Shown here: piece by piece, positions 23,738 through 31,600 of the stretch | How the letters are laid out: every line of letters begins with the position of its first letter | Numbering within the stretch: the first letter of the stretch is position 1 | Assembly (NCBI GenBank): GCA_040881685.1 | Contig: JBBECS010000054.1 | Span: 90,953 to 154,952 of the forward strand | DNA length: 64,000 nt | Origin: Acidimicrobiia bacterium | Lineage (GTDB): Bacteria; Actinomycetota; Acidimicrobiia; IMCC26256; PALSA-555 | Direction: 5' to 3' | The notes under the pieces: generated by a model | What the model was told of the DNA's origin: nothing | What the model saw: only the letters and a program-made list of their open reading frames with translations | Databases searched by the model: none | Made by a program: the position numbers and the translations under genes

Positions 23738-24881
23738 GCACGCGCTCCAGCGCGCCGAGCACCCGCCCGTCGTAGACGTAGCCGGGTCCCGTGTAGAGCG
23801 CTTCGACCGCCCAGGACGCGTGCTCGTCCTGGCCTTCGGTGAGCTCGTCGAACGCGCTTGCCACCTTGAGTACCTGACCCTCGAGCGCCGCGGGCAGCGC
23901 GGCGGCGACGCCGGGCGGGCGATGCAACGATGGTTCTGAGGCCACGATGTCACCGGCAGGCGCGAGTGCGGGGCTGGCGCGCAACATCGCTGCCCCCGAA
24001 CGCGCGACCTCGATCGGATCGTGTGGCGTACCGGGCGGCGGCTCATCGAGACATACCGCGCCAAGGTGATGAAGAAGCGCTGCGGTCTCGAGATGCTCGA
24101 GATCCGTCGGCGGAAGCTCGAGCTCCCGGCCGAGCTCCACCGCGAGCTCGGCTACCCGCTCCACATGGCCAGCGCGGACCAGGCCTCCCAGCTCCGGTGC
24201 AGTTCCGAGTGCAGACACGGTTTGGCGGAATCCGCGTCGCGTTGTAGCCAGCAGCTCGAACGAGTACCAGGCTGCGAGGAGCGGAATGCAGAACAACAAC
24301 GGGCCCCACAGACCAAGACGACCCTCGCCGTCAATCCCTGCATAACCCAATGCCATCAACATGGCGCTCGTCACCAGGGCGAGGTCAGCGCCGCGGGCGC
24401 GGGCCGGTGCAACACGGTGCTCCCGGACCGCCGTCACGAGATCGGCGACGACCACGGGTGCGATTGCGGCAGCTGCGAGCGCTCCGAGCACGAGTGCTCG
24501 TTGCTCTGCATGCTCCGTGGCATCGACGACCAGCCGATACGCAGCCCGGATCACGTACCCCTCTGCGATCCGTTCGGCGAGCAGCAGCGTGCGGTCCCAC
24601 CACCCTGACGGTTCCATCCGGATCGCGACCGCAACGAGATAGCCGACGCCAACGACAATCGCATATTGCGATGGCGTGGAGGCAGGAACGAGCACGACCG
24701 CGACCGCGAGCGAGAGCGGGAGTGGAGCGCGACCAATGGGACGGAGCTCGAACAGCTCGCCCGCCACCAGCGCCGCACCCAAGATCGCAAGATCCGGGCT
24801 CCCCCACGAGAACGCCTCCAAGGCTCCAGCCGCAATCGCGCCGGCAGCCGCGACCAGCGCCACCCGCCGAAGTCGACTCAC
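23703..24881 (-). CDS. Membrane protein with degenerate HD domain
   Basis: A 392 aa protein. The first 240 residues are a multi-helix membrane domain, and the C-terminal 150 residues keep the outline of an HD phosphodiesterase domain: HVERVAELAVELGRELELPPTDLEHLETAALLHHLGAV. The metal-binding HD pair is replaced by HH and there is no GYP motif, so cyclic di-GMP hydrolysis is unlikely and a binding or scaffold role is more plausible. GTG 24881 overlaps the stop of the upstream HD-domain gene by 4 bases, so the two are made together and may form a heteromer. Confidence 0.72.
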   Translation of the reverse strand: MSRLRRVALVAAAGAIAAGALEAFSWGSPDLAILGAALVAGELFELRPIGRAPLPLSLAVAVVLVPASTPSQYAIVVGVGYLVAVAIRMEPSGWWDRTLLLAERIAEGYVIRAAYRLVVDATEHAEQRALVLGALAAAAIAPVVVADLVTAVREHRVAPARARGADLALVTSAMLMALGYAGIDGEGRLGLWGPLLFCIPLLAAWYSFELLATTRRGFRQTVSALGTAPELGGLVRAGHVERVAELAVELGRELELPPTDLEHLETAALLHHLGAVCLDEPPPGTPHDPIEVARSGAAMLRASPALAPAGDIVASEPSLHRPPGVAAALPAALEGQVLKVASAFDELTEGQDEHASWAVEALYTGPGYVYDGRVLGALERVLTRRGLLTVDD

Positions 24882-26224
24882 GGCCGCACCCGCCGATCCT
24901 CGGCTTCCAGGTCTCCCAACCCTGCCGAGCCCGTGCCAACGACCGGAGGCGGAATGGCGAAGGAGGCGACATCGGTCTCGTGCCCGGCGCCGTACCGCTC
25001 GCCGCGACGTTCGAGAACACTGATGAGCGCGTCCACACACGTGGGCTCGAACTGTGAGCCCGCCTTGTCTCGAAGCTCTGCGAACGCAACTTCCTGGGGA
25101 AGGGCCCGTCGATAGGCACGCGTTGATGTCATCGCGTCGAAGGCATCCGCAACCGCGACGATCCGCGTCTCGATGGGCGCGAGCTTCAGCGCCTCGTTCT
25201 TCTGGCCTTCGGCCTCGAGGCTCAGAACGACGGGAGCGAGGAAGTCGATCTGCCGGAGGAGCTCGATCGAGACCCGTTCGTGATCGCGCATCCGAGCGAA
25301 TTCTGCTTCGGTGAGGAGACCGGGCTTGTTGAGGATCTGGTTCGGCACGATGAGCTTCCCGATGTCGTGCATCAGCGAGCTGTAGCGGAGACGTTCGAGC
25401 GTCGTGGAGCGGAGTCCGAGCTCGAGGCCAACCAGGTGTGCGAATCGCGCCACCCGTTCAACGTGGCCCGCCGTGTACTTGTCCTTGGCTTCGAGCACTC
25501 GAATGAGCGTGGACAGTGTCGCTTCCTGCGCTTCCCGGAGCGCGAGGTACGAGGCGAACGCCTGTCGGGCGATCAGGATCGGTGCAACAAACAGGGGAAT
25601 GATCCATGCACCGACGTCGACATACAGACGACCGAGCAAGACCCCCATTAAGGCGAACGGATAGATCTGAAGATCGCCGAGCCACAGCTCTTTTGCAACT
25701 TCGTTGATTGGGCGATTCTCGTGCAGTGCCAGCGCAAGCGTAAGGAGAACGAAGTTCACAAGTGAGTAAGTGAGTGCGGTGGGAATCGCAACCGCAAGCT
25801 GCCCAGGAATAGATCGCAGAACATTGTCCGGAAAAATTGAATAAACGCCTGCCGCTGCCAATGCGGCAAGTCCAAGGCTTCCTGCATTGAAGAAAACCTT
25901 GCGCCATTGGCGTTCGCGAATGTGCGGGAAGTACATACCCCCCGCAATCCCGACGAGAAGCGGCCCCAGAAAACGAGCGTCCTCATGAAACACGACGATT
26001 GACGACACTGCGAGCATGAAGCTCGCGCTCATCGCGGAATCGTTTGGAAGGACGACGCTTGTATTTGCAGCGAACGCGCACAACACGCCGAGGATGACGA
26101 GCGCGGCTACGTTCGGCGAAGGGCTTTCGACCGACAAATAGGCACAAGCCAACAATGCAAGAATCGCCACTCCTGCGCACAGGGCGGCCAATCCGAGACT
26201 CTCGCTTCGCTGCAACCTACGCAT
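24878..26224 (-). CDS. Membrane-bound HD-domain protein, HD-GYP-like without GYP
   Basis: A 448 aa protein. Residues 1-225 are a membrane domain related to the one in the protein at 20286-21455. A short linker (LREAQEATLSTLIRVLEAKDKYTAGHVERV) leads to an HD domain with LMHDIGKLIVPNQILNKPGLLTEAEFARMRDHE and VADAFDAMTSTRAYRRALP, all typical of HD-GYP cyclic di-GMP phosphodiesterases. The usual HHERxDGxGYP stretch is missing: the region between DHERVS and RIVAVADAFDAM reads VVLSLEAEGQKNEALKLAPIE. Activity may therefore be altered. ATG 26224 is chosen over TTG 26239. Roughly 25.6-26.2 kb has lower GC than nearby genes. Confidence 0.8.
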   Translation of the reverse strand: MRRLQRSESLGLAALCAGVAILALLACAYLSVESPSPNVAALVILGVLCAFAANTSVVLPNDSAMSASFMLAVSSIVVFHEDARFLGPLLVGIAGGMYFPHIRERQWRKVFFNAGSLGLAALAAAGVYSIFPDNVLRSIPGQLAVAIPTALTYSLVNFVLLTLALALHENRPINEVAKELWLGDLQIYPFALMGVLLGRLYVDVGAWIIPLFVAPILIARQAFASYLALREAQEATLSTLIRVLEAKDKYTAGHVERVARFAHLVGLELGLRSTTLERLRYSSLMHDIGKLIVPNQILNKPGLLTEAEFARMRDHERVSIELLRQIDFLAPVVLSLEAEGQKNEALKLAPIETRIVAVADAFDAMTSTRAYRRALPQEVAFAELRDKAGSQFEPTCVDALISVLERRGERYGAGHETDVASFAIPPPVVGTGSAGLGDLEAEDRRVRP

Positions 26225-26277
26225 GCGAAAAGAGGACAAACGGATCGGGCAGGACCCCGGTTAACTCTCTTCATTGG

Positions 26278-26367
26278 TTACCGCCAGATGCGGCTGGCAC
26301 CGCCGGCAAGTACCAGCGCGGCGATGCTTGAACCGATGATGGCAAGACGGGTCATCACCCTCTTCAC
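26278..26367 (-). CDS. Short hydrophobic peptide (29 aa) upstream of the HD-domain genes
   Basis: A 29-codon frame from GTG 26367 to TAA. It begins with basic residues (KRVMTRL) and continues with one hydrophobic stretch (AIIGSSIAALVLAGGA) and a short SRIWR end, so it looks like a tiny membrane or secreted peptide. A purine-rich AGGGGG sits 7 bases upstream, a good ribosome binding site. It is 53 bases before the HD-domain start, on the same strand. It resembles no family known to me and could instead be a leader peptide. Confidence 0.5.
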   Translation of the reverse strand: MKRVMTRLAIIGSSIAALVLAGGASRIWR

Positions 26368-26694
26368 GTGAATCCCCCCTCTCTTGAGGGAACTCTCGCC
26401 GGCTTCGCTGATGTGCCGGATGAGGCGACGCTTCGCTAAGGGCTCTTCAGCCCAACCGTTTCGCCGAGGCCCTGCCCGCTCCGTTCGTCCTGGTGATCAC
26501 CTCCTCGCGCGCGTCGGCCCAGCCGTGGGCCGCATGAACCACATGAGTCACAGAAGTTTCGTGCCTCCTCGGCTGCGGCGCAAGAGGTAATGTGCTGGCG
26601 TAACCACTCTCCGCGCGAAGCCCTATCCCTGTCACAGCAACCCGCTCTCCGTATCCTCAGTGCAGCCCTCACGGGGACTCGGGGGGACTTGGGG
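26368..26694. other. Intergenic region between divergent genes
   Basis: A 327-base stretch with no convincing gene. The left part is the candidate leader RNA of the minus-strand genes. A 10-base perfect palindrome, GGTGATCACC, lies at 26492-26501 and could be an operator or part of a promoter region. The right end must hold the promoter of the plus-strand gene starting at 26695, which has G-rich sequence directly upstream. No tRNA or terminator was seen. Confidence 0.5.
26374..26465 (-). promoter_or_regulatory. Candidate structured leader RNA before the small peptide and HD genes
   Basis: In transcript sense, an outer stem (26465-26461 with 26428-26424) encloses a perfect 5-bp hairpin with a 4-base loop at 26440-26453. 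A second hairpin pairs 26419-26415 with 26403-26399. Last, a 5-bp hairpin at 26390-26377 covers the start of the AGGGGG ribosome binding site. The layout is that of a cis-acting RNA that masks a ribosome binding site. The known cyclic di-GMP-I riboswitch consensus was compared by eye and does not fit. Confidence 0.35.
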
Positions 26695-27378
26695 ATGATT
26701 ATCGACGAACAGCAGACGGCTGAGCCGAACTTGAGTGACGTGGAGGCGGAGCTCTGCCGCCTCCCCGATGTCGTCGCGGTGCGAATCGTGTCCGACGACG
26801 CGCACCGCCCGGTCGAGGTCCACGTCCTCGCGCACACTGGCAAGCACGCCAAACAGGTCGTCCGCGACGTCCAATCCGTTGCACTTGCGTCATTCGGCCT
26901 CGACATCGACCGGCGCATCGTGTCGGTAGTACAGCTCCAACCCGACGACGAGGCCGCCGTCGGATTCGCGCCGAGCGCGACCGTTCGACCACGGATCATG
27001 GCTGTGGACTCGCACATCTCCGGTGCGCGGATCACGGTCCACGTGTCGCTGCGCACCGGCGATGACGAAGCCACCGGCTATTCCGAGGGTTCGGCTGCTG
27101 TGGCCACTCGTCCCCGCCTCGTCGCCGCCGCCACCATCGACGCGCTCGCGCAGCTCGGCACGCTGCGCGGCGTCGACGTCGGCGCAGCCGAGACGGTGCG
27201 CGTCGGCACCGACGACGTCGCTGTCGTCACACTCATCTGCGTCAACCCGCCATACGAGCTTCGCCTCTGTGGGTCCGCACTCGTGCGGCAACATCCCGAC
27301 GACGCAACCGTGCGAGCCGTGCTCGACGGCCTGAATCGGCGGTTGCCCACGCTCGCGCCGGAGCGCGGGGCCAGCTGA
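26695..27378 (+). CDS. Hypothetical protein, unknown family
   Basis: A 227 aa soluble protein with no signal or membrane segment. The N-terminal 65 residues look like a small alpha-beta domain (DVEAELCRLPDVVAVRIV, VEVHVLAHTGKHAKQVVRDVQSVALASFGLDIDRRIVSVVQL), of the ACT or BON-like size that often pairs with DNA- or ligand-binding partners. The rest has a repeated strand-helix pattern (ITVHVSLRTGDDEATGYSEGS...LVAAATIDALAQL and DDVAVVTLICVNPPYELRLCGSALV). The ATG follows a G-rich stretch. No function is assigned. A glycosyltransferase follows 23 bases later. Confidence 0.6.
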   Translation: MIIDEQQTAEPNLSDVEAELCRLPDVVAVRIVSDDAHRPVEVHVLAHTGKHAKQVVRDVQSVALASFGLDIDRRIVSVVQLQPDDEAAVGFAPSATVRPRIMAVDSHISGARITVHVSLRTGDDEATGYSEGSAAVATRPRLVAAATIDALAQLGTLRGVDVGAAETVRVGTDDVAVVTLICVNPPYELRLCGSALVRQHPDDATVRAVLDGLNRRLPTLAPERGAS

Positions 27379-27401
27379 ACTCGGCGTCGGACAACGACGC
27401 C

Positions 27402-28487
27402 ATGAGCATGCCGACCGCGGTTCTCTTGTCATTCCGGCTCGGCGGGGTTGACGGGGTTTCTGTCGAGGCGCGCAAGTGGGAATGGGCATTCCGCGAGCTG
27501 GGGTTCAGCACGCGCCGTGTCGCGGGTGAGCTCGCAGACGGGCTCAGACCCGACGACACCTGGCTCCCATTCCTCGCGATCGAGCCAGCCGCCGGCGCCC
27601 CACTCGAGCCAGACGCCCTCGCGGCCTGTCTCGCTGGCGCCGACCTGGTGGTGGTCGAGAACCTCTGCTCGCTGCCACTCAACCCGATCGCGTCAGCCGC
27701 GGCCGCGCAGGTGCTTGCCGATCACGATGGTCGAGTCGCCTTTCACCACCACGATCTCCCCTGGGAGCGACCGCACCTCGCGCATCTGGTTGAGTTTCCA
27801 CCCAGACGACCGGACTCGCTCCACGTCACGATCAACGAGCTCGCGCAACGCGAGCTGGCGCAGCGCGGGATCGAGGCACAGCTCGTCCGAAACGCGTTCG
27901 ACCTCGATCCACCTGCGGGCGACCGCGCCGAGACGCGTTCGTCGCTCGGGTTTGCACCCGATGACGTCGTCGTCCTCCAGCCCACTCGTGCGATCCCGAG
28001 GAAGGAAGTGGGCCGAGGGATCGCCTTTGCCGCCTCCCTTCAGGAGCACTTTCCGGGCACCGTCGTTCGCTACTGGCTGACCGGGCCAGCGGAAGATGGC
28101 TTCGATGCTGAGCTCGGAGAGCTCGTGAGCAAGGCGAGCGTCCCGGTGATCGAAGGCCGGGCCCGGCGACCCGAGGATGCGTACGCGGCCGCGGATGTCG
28201 TGGTGTTCCCGTCGAGCTGGGAAGGCTTCGGCAACCCGGTCATCGAGGCAACCATTGCTGGGAAGCCTGTTGCCGTTTCCCACTACCCGGTGCTCGACGA
28301 GCTCACGGGCCTCGGTCTTCATGTGATGTCGATCGAGGACCCCGCGAACCTCGCCGACATCCTGCGAACACCGGACACTCGAATCGCGGATGCCAACCGA
28401 ACGTGCCTGCGCGCGCACTTCGACCTCAACGACCTTCCGTCCCGGCTCCACGCCGCGATCGCATCGGTAGGTTGGGACACGTGGTGA
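27402..28487 (+). CDS. Glycosyltransferase, GT4-like
   Basis: A 361 aa GT-B fold enzyme. The N-terminal domain opens with AVLLSFRLGGVDGVSVEARKWEWAFRELGF, the acceptor-side GG motif of GT4 enzymes. The C-terminal domain has a strand-plus-basic segment VLQPTRAIPRKEVGRGIAFA and the donor-binding motif ADVVVFPSSWEGFGNPVIEA, with the conserved Glu pair. It would move a sugar from a nucleotide sugar to an unknown acceptor in the cytosol. The stop overlaps the next small gene by 4 bases. Confidence 0.85.
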   Translation: MSMPTAVLLSFRLGGVDGVSVEARKWEWAFRELGFSTRRVAGELADGLRPDDTWLPFLAIEPAAGAPLEPDALAACLAGADLVVVENLCSLPLNPIASAAAAQVLADHDGRVAFHHHDLPWERPHLAHLVEFPPRRPDSLHVTINELAQRELAQRGIEAQLVRNAFDLDPPAGDRAETRSSLGFAPDDVVVLQPTRAIPRKEVGRGIAFAASLQEHFPGTVVRYWLTGPAEDGFDAELGELVSKASVPVIEGRARRPEDAYAAADVVVFPSSWEGFGNPVIEATIAGKPVAVSHYPVLDELTGLGLHVMSIEDPANLADILRTPDTRIADANRTCLRAHFDLNDLPSRLHAAIASVGWDTW

Positions 28488-28750
28488 GTCAGCCAGATCC
28501 AGTCCACGACCAGCGGGCCCGCATTGCGCTCGTGGTCAAGATCGCGAAGCGTGTGGGATACAGCGCGCTGCTGGTCGCGATCGTGGCGTTCGCCATCGGA
28601 GCCTCGTCTGACTTCCCCGATTGGTCTGTGGCGGTCTCGATCGTCGGGTTGGCTGCTGCGATCGTGATCCTGCCGATCCCCATCGTGCTGGGCTACGGCG
28701 TGCGTGCGGCCGAGCATGAAGAGCGTCAAGGTCCGACGCACCCGCGGTGA
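28484..28750 (+). CDS. Small membrane protein, two helices
   Basis: An 88 aa protein with two hydrophobic helices (YSALLVAIVAFAIGASS and VAVSIVGLAAAIVILPIPIVLGYGV) and charged ends. GTG 28484 overlaps the glycosyltransferase stop by 4 bases (GTG 28481 is also in frame), so the two are translated together. Such small proteins in Actinobacteria are common and mostly uncharacterised. Confidence 0.68.
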   Translation: MSQPDPVHDQRARIALVVKIAKRVGYSALLVAIVAFAIGASSDFPDWSVAVSIVGLAAAIVILPIPIVLGYGVRAAEHEERQGPTHPR

Positions 28751-28852
28751 GCGGTTCGCCGCTGCGAAGGACGACCATCTACGGTGGTGGCCAGCGGGCA
28801 AAACGTCGCGACCACCCGCACACCTTCCCTCTGCGCCACGAGGAGACGAGTC

Positions 28853-29860
28853 ATGCGCTACCGCCGCTTCGGTGAGTCGGAGCTCGAGGTCTCCGAGATC
28901 GGGTTCGGCACGTGGACACTCGCGAGCGACTGGTGGGGCAAGGTCGACGACCAGCAAGGCATGCTCCACGCCGCTCTTGACGCCGGTATCACCTTCATCG
29001 ACACAGCGCCGGTATACGGATCCGACGGCGTGGGCGAGACGTTGCTCGCCGACGTTCTGAAATCACATCGCAACGAGCTCGTGCTCACCACGAAGTGCGG
29101 CTACGACATCGACGCGGCTCGAAAGTTCCCCGGACAGTCCGAACGACCGCATGACTGGCAGCCGGAATCGATTCGCCGTCAGCTCGAGGACTCACTTCGA
29201 CGCCTCGGAACCGACTACATCGACCTGTACCAGCTCCACAACGCGCGCATCGAGCCGATCCTCGAAGACTCACTCTGGGAAGAGCTCGAACGCATGGTCT
29301 CGGAGGGCAAGGTGCGGGCACGGGGCGTGGCGCTCGGTCCCGCGATCGGCTGGGTCGAAGAGGGCCTGACTTCGGTTCGGAACCGGCCGATTGCGACGCT
29401 CCAGACCGTGTTCAACGTGCTGGAGCAGGAACCTGGCCTGACGTTTGCGGCAGATCCCAACGTGGCCGAAGGTCGCGTTTCGCTCATCTCTCGCGTGCCG
29501 CACGCGTCCGACACGTTGTCGGGCAAGGTCACACCCGATACCGAGTTCGCCAAGGACGACCATCGTTCGCACCGCAACCGCGACAACATGCTCGACAACT
29601 TCGAGAAAGCCGAGACGATCGCATTCTTGTGGCAGGAAACCGGCCGCACGATCGGGCAAGCCGCGATCGCAGGGATCTTGGCGAATCCCGCGTTCGCAAC
29701 CGTGCTCCCCACGTGCGTGACCCCGGACGAAGTACGGGAGTACGCGGCGGCATCGGACCTCCCGCTCGCGGCCGACGAAAGCGCTGCGCTCCACGATCTC
29801 TGGACGCGCAACTTCGACCACGCTGACCGCTACGAGATGCCCCTCAAGTCGAGCGCTTGA
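28853..29860 (+). CDS. Aldo/keto reductase
   Basis: A 335 aa TIM-barrel oxidoreductase using NAD(P)H. It has the family opening YRRFGESELEVSEIGFGTW, the catalytic Asp-Tyr region DTAPVYGSDGVGETLLADVL, the Lys in LTTKCGY, the His in YQLHNARIEP, and a C-terminal cofactor-binding part. GAGGAG lies 6 bases upstream of the ATG. The substrate is unknown. The stop overlaps a TetR-type regulator gene by 4 bases, so that regulator may control this gene. Confidence 0.9.
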   Translation: MRYRRFGESELEVSEIGFGTWTLASDWWGKVDDQQGMLHAALDAGITFIDTAPVYGSDGVGETLLADVLKSHRNELVLTTKCGYDIDAARKFPGQSERPHDWQPESIRRQLEDSLRRLGTDYIDLYQLHNARIEPILEDSLWEELERMVSEGKVRARGVALGPAIGWVEEGLTSVRNRPIATLQTVFNVLEQEPGLTFAADPNVAEGRVSLISRVPHASDTLSGKVTPDTEFAKDDHRSHRNRDNMLDNFEKAETIAFLWQETGRTIGQAAIAGILANPAFATVLPTCVTPDEVREYAAASDLPLAADESAALHDLWTRNFDHADRYEMPLKSSA

Positions 29861-30468
29861 GTCGCCCGGTGTCCACCCGTCTCCCGGCAGAACAGCGTCG
29901 ACGCCAGCTCCTGGATGTTGCGTGCGTGGAGTTTGCCGAGCGCGGCTTTCACGCGACATCCATGGACGACGTCGCGGCCGCGGCCGGCGTGACGAAGCCC
30001 GTGCTGTATCAGCATTTCCCGTCCAAGCGGGCGCTCTTCGTCGAGCTCCTCGTGGACGTCGGCCACCAGCTGCGGCGCGAGCTCGCCGTGGCAACCGCCG
30101 CCGCGCACACTGGTCGCGAACGGGTCGAGGAGGGCTTCGCCGCGTACTTTCGCTTTGTGACCGGCAATGAAGCCGCGTTCCGCGTGCTGTTTGGCGCGTC
30201 AGCCAGGAACGACCCGGAGTTCACGGAGATCGTGGAGCGGGTGCTCGATGAGTCCGCCGACGCGATCAGTCAGCTCATCGAGATCGAGGGCACAACCGAG
30301 CACCGCCGTGTCCTCGCTCACGCCTTGATCGGGATCGCCGAGGCGACCAGTCGCGACGCGCTCACCGACAACGGATCCGATCCAGTTCTCCTCGCGCGCT
30401 GGGTCAGCGAGCTGGTCTGGTTCGGTTTGCGCGGCGTTCGCGCCGAGGAGCCGGCTGCCCGACCCTGA
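29857..30468 (+). CDS. TetR family transcriptional regulator
   Basis: A 203 aa regulator with an N-terminal helix-turn-helix (RRRQLLDVACVEFAERGFHATSMDDVAAAAGVTKPVLYQHFPSKRALF, residues about 13-60) and an all-helical ligand-binding domain. TetR proteins are usually repressors released by a small ligand. The start is TTG overlapping the aldo/keto reductase stop by 4 bases; GTG five codons on is an alternative. It is the last gene of the unit that starts at 28853. Confidence 0.9.
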   Translation: MSRPVSTRLPAEQRRRQLLDVACVEFAERGFHATSMDDVAAAAGVTKPVLYQHFPSKRALFVELLVDVGHQLRRELAVATAAAHTGRERVEEGFAAYFRFVTGNEAAFRVLFGASARNDPEFTEIVERVLDESADAISQLIEIEGTTEHRRVLAHALIGIAEATSRDALTDNGSDPVLLARWVSELVWFGLRGVRAEEPAARP

Positions 30469-30482
30469 GTACTGTCCCCGCC

Positions 30483-31595
30483 ATGGATCGAGTCCGGCTC
30501 GGATTGGTGGGAATCGGCAACATCGCGCCGCTCAACGCACAGGGTTACCTCGACCATCCTGACTGCGACGTGGTCGCGCTCTGCGAACCGCGCGAGGAAA
30601 AGGCGCTTCGTGTGGCCGCGGAGTGGGACGTTCCGAAGGTCTACACGAGCCTCGACGCGCTGTTGGGCGACGACGAGATCGACGCCGTCGAGATCCTCAC
30701 GCCCACGCACATGCATCGCGACCACGTCGTGGCCGCGGCAAGAGCCGGTAAGCACATCTCGTGTCAGAAGCCCATCGCGAACTCGGTCACCGAGGCACGC
30801 GAGATGATCGCCGCGGCCGACGACGCCGGCGTCGTGTTCCGAGTCAGCGAGTGCGCTTTGCACTACCCACCACTGATGAAGGCGCGCGAACTCATTGCCG
30901 AAGGCGCGATCGGCACACCCAACATGATCAGGGTCAAGACCCTCGTCGGCGGCAAGACCAACTCGAAGTTTGGGGACACGCTCGAGGTCGAGGGCTACAT
31001 CTGGCGGTTCAACGAGCTGAGCCCCGGCGGACACCTGTTCGACGACGTGTGGCACAAGTACGCAGCAGCGCTCTGGCTCGCCGGCGAGAACGTGCGCAGC
31101 GTGCAGGCCGTCGTGCGCCAAGGGCCGCTTTTCTTCGAAGCGCCGACCGCCGCACTCTGGGAGTACGAACGCGACGACCTCCTCGGTCTCATGGAGGTCA
31201 CGTACGCGCCGAACATGTTCCTGCGCAGCGAGTTCTTCGGCGCCGACGAGTTCTTCGAGATCCAGGGCTCGGACGGCTTCATCTGGGTGACTCGCTACAC
31301 CGGCCAGATGCTCGACCTCCCGCCGGTGATGCTCTATCGGGCTGACGGCACGACCACGTCGTTCGGTGACATCGATGCAAGTTGGACCAGCAGCATGGCT
31401 GGCGCGTCAAAGCACTTCGTCGACTCGTTGCTTGCCGGGACGCAGCCCGACATGGACGGCGAGCTCGCCATCCAGACGCTCCAGCTCGCATTCGCCGTCT
31501 ATCAAGCCTCGAATGAGCGACGTCCAGTTGATCCGAGCACGATCGAGACCGCGGTGTCGCCGCCGTGGTGGCCGATCTACCCGTCGAAGGCCTGA
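30483..31595 (+). CDS. Gfo/Idh/MocA family oxidoreductase
   Basis: A 370 aa NAD(P)-dependent dehydrogenase of the glucose-fructose oxidoreductase group. The Rossmann start is RLGLVGIGNIAPLNAQGYL, the conserved EILTPTHMHRDHVVAAARAGKHISCQKPIA holds the family EKP-like Lys (here QKP), and a C-terminal beta-sheet domain follows. Substrates are often sugars or cyclitols. A TACTGT box ends 7 bases before the ATG. A sulfatase gene follows only 5 bases on, so they are likely one transcript. Confidence 0.88.
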   Translation: MDRVRLGLVGIGNIAPLNAQGYLDHPDCDVVALCEPREEKALRVAAEWDVPKVYTSLDALLGDDEIDAVEILTPTHMHRDHVVAAARAGKHISCQKPIANSVTEAREMIAAADDAGVVFRVSECALHYPPLMKARELIAEGAIGTPNMIRVKTLVGGKTNSKFGDTLEVEGYIWRFNELSPGGHLFDDVWHKYAAALWLAGENVRSVQAVVRQGPLFFEAPTAALWEYERDDLLGLMEVTYAPNMFLRSEFFGADEFFEIQGSDGFIWVTRYTGQMLDLPPVMLYRADGTTTSFGDIDASWTSSMAGASKHFVDSLLAGTQPDMDGELAIQTLQLAFAVYQASNERRPVDPSTIETAVSPPWWPIYPSKA

Positions 31596-31600
31596 CGCGC

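Noticed and set aside
26374-26465. A cyclic di-GMP-I (GEMM) riboswitch
   Set aside because: The GGCAAACC and GACGCAAAGCC consensus blocks are absent. Only hairpins in a similar place were seen, so it is kept as an unassigned leader RNA.
26486-26503. GAGGAGGTGATC on the minus strand as an extended Shine-Dalgarno for a 17-codon leader frame
   Set aside because: It complements the 16S 3' end well, but the only GTG is inside the motif itself, so spacing for translation is wrong.
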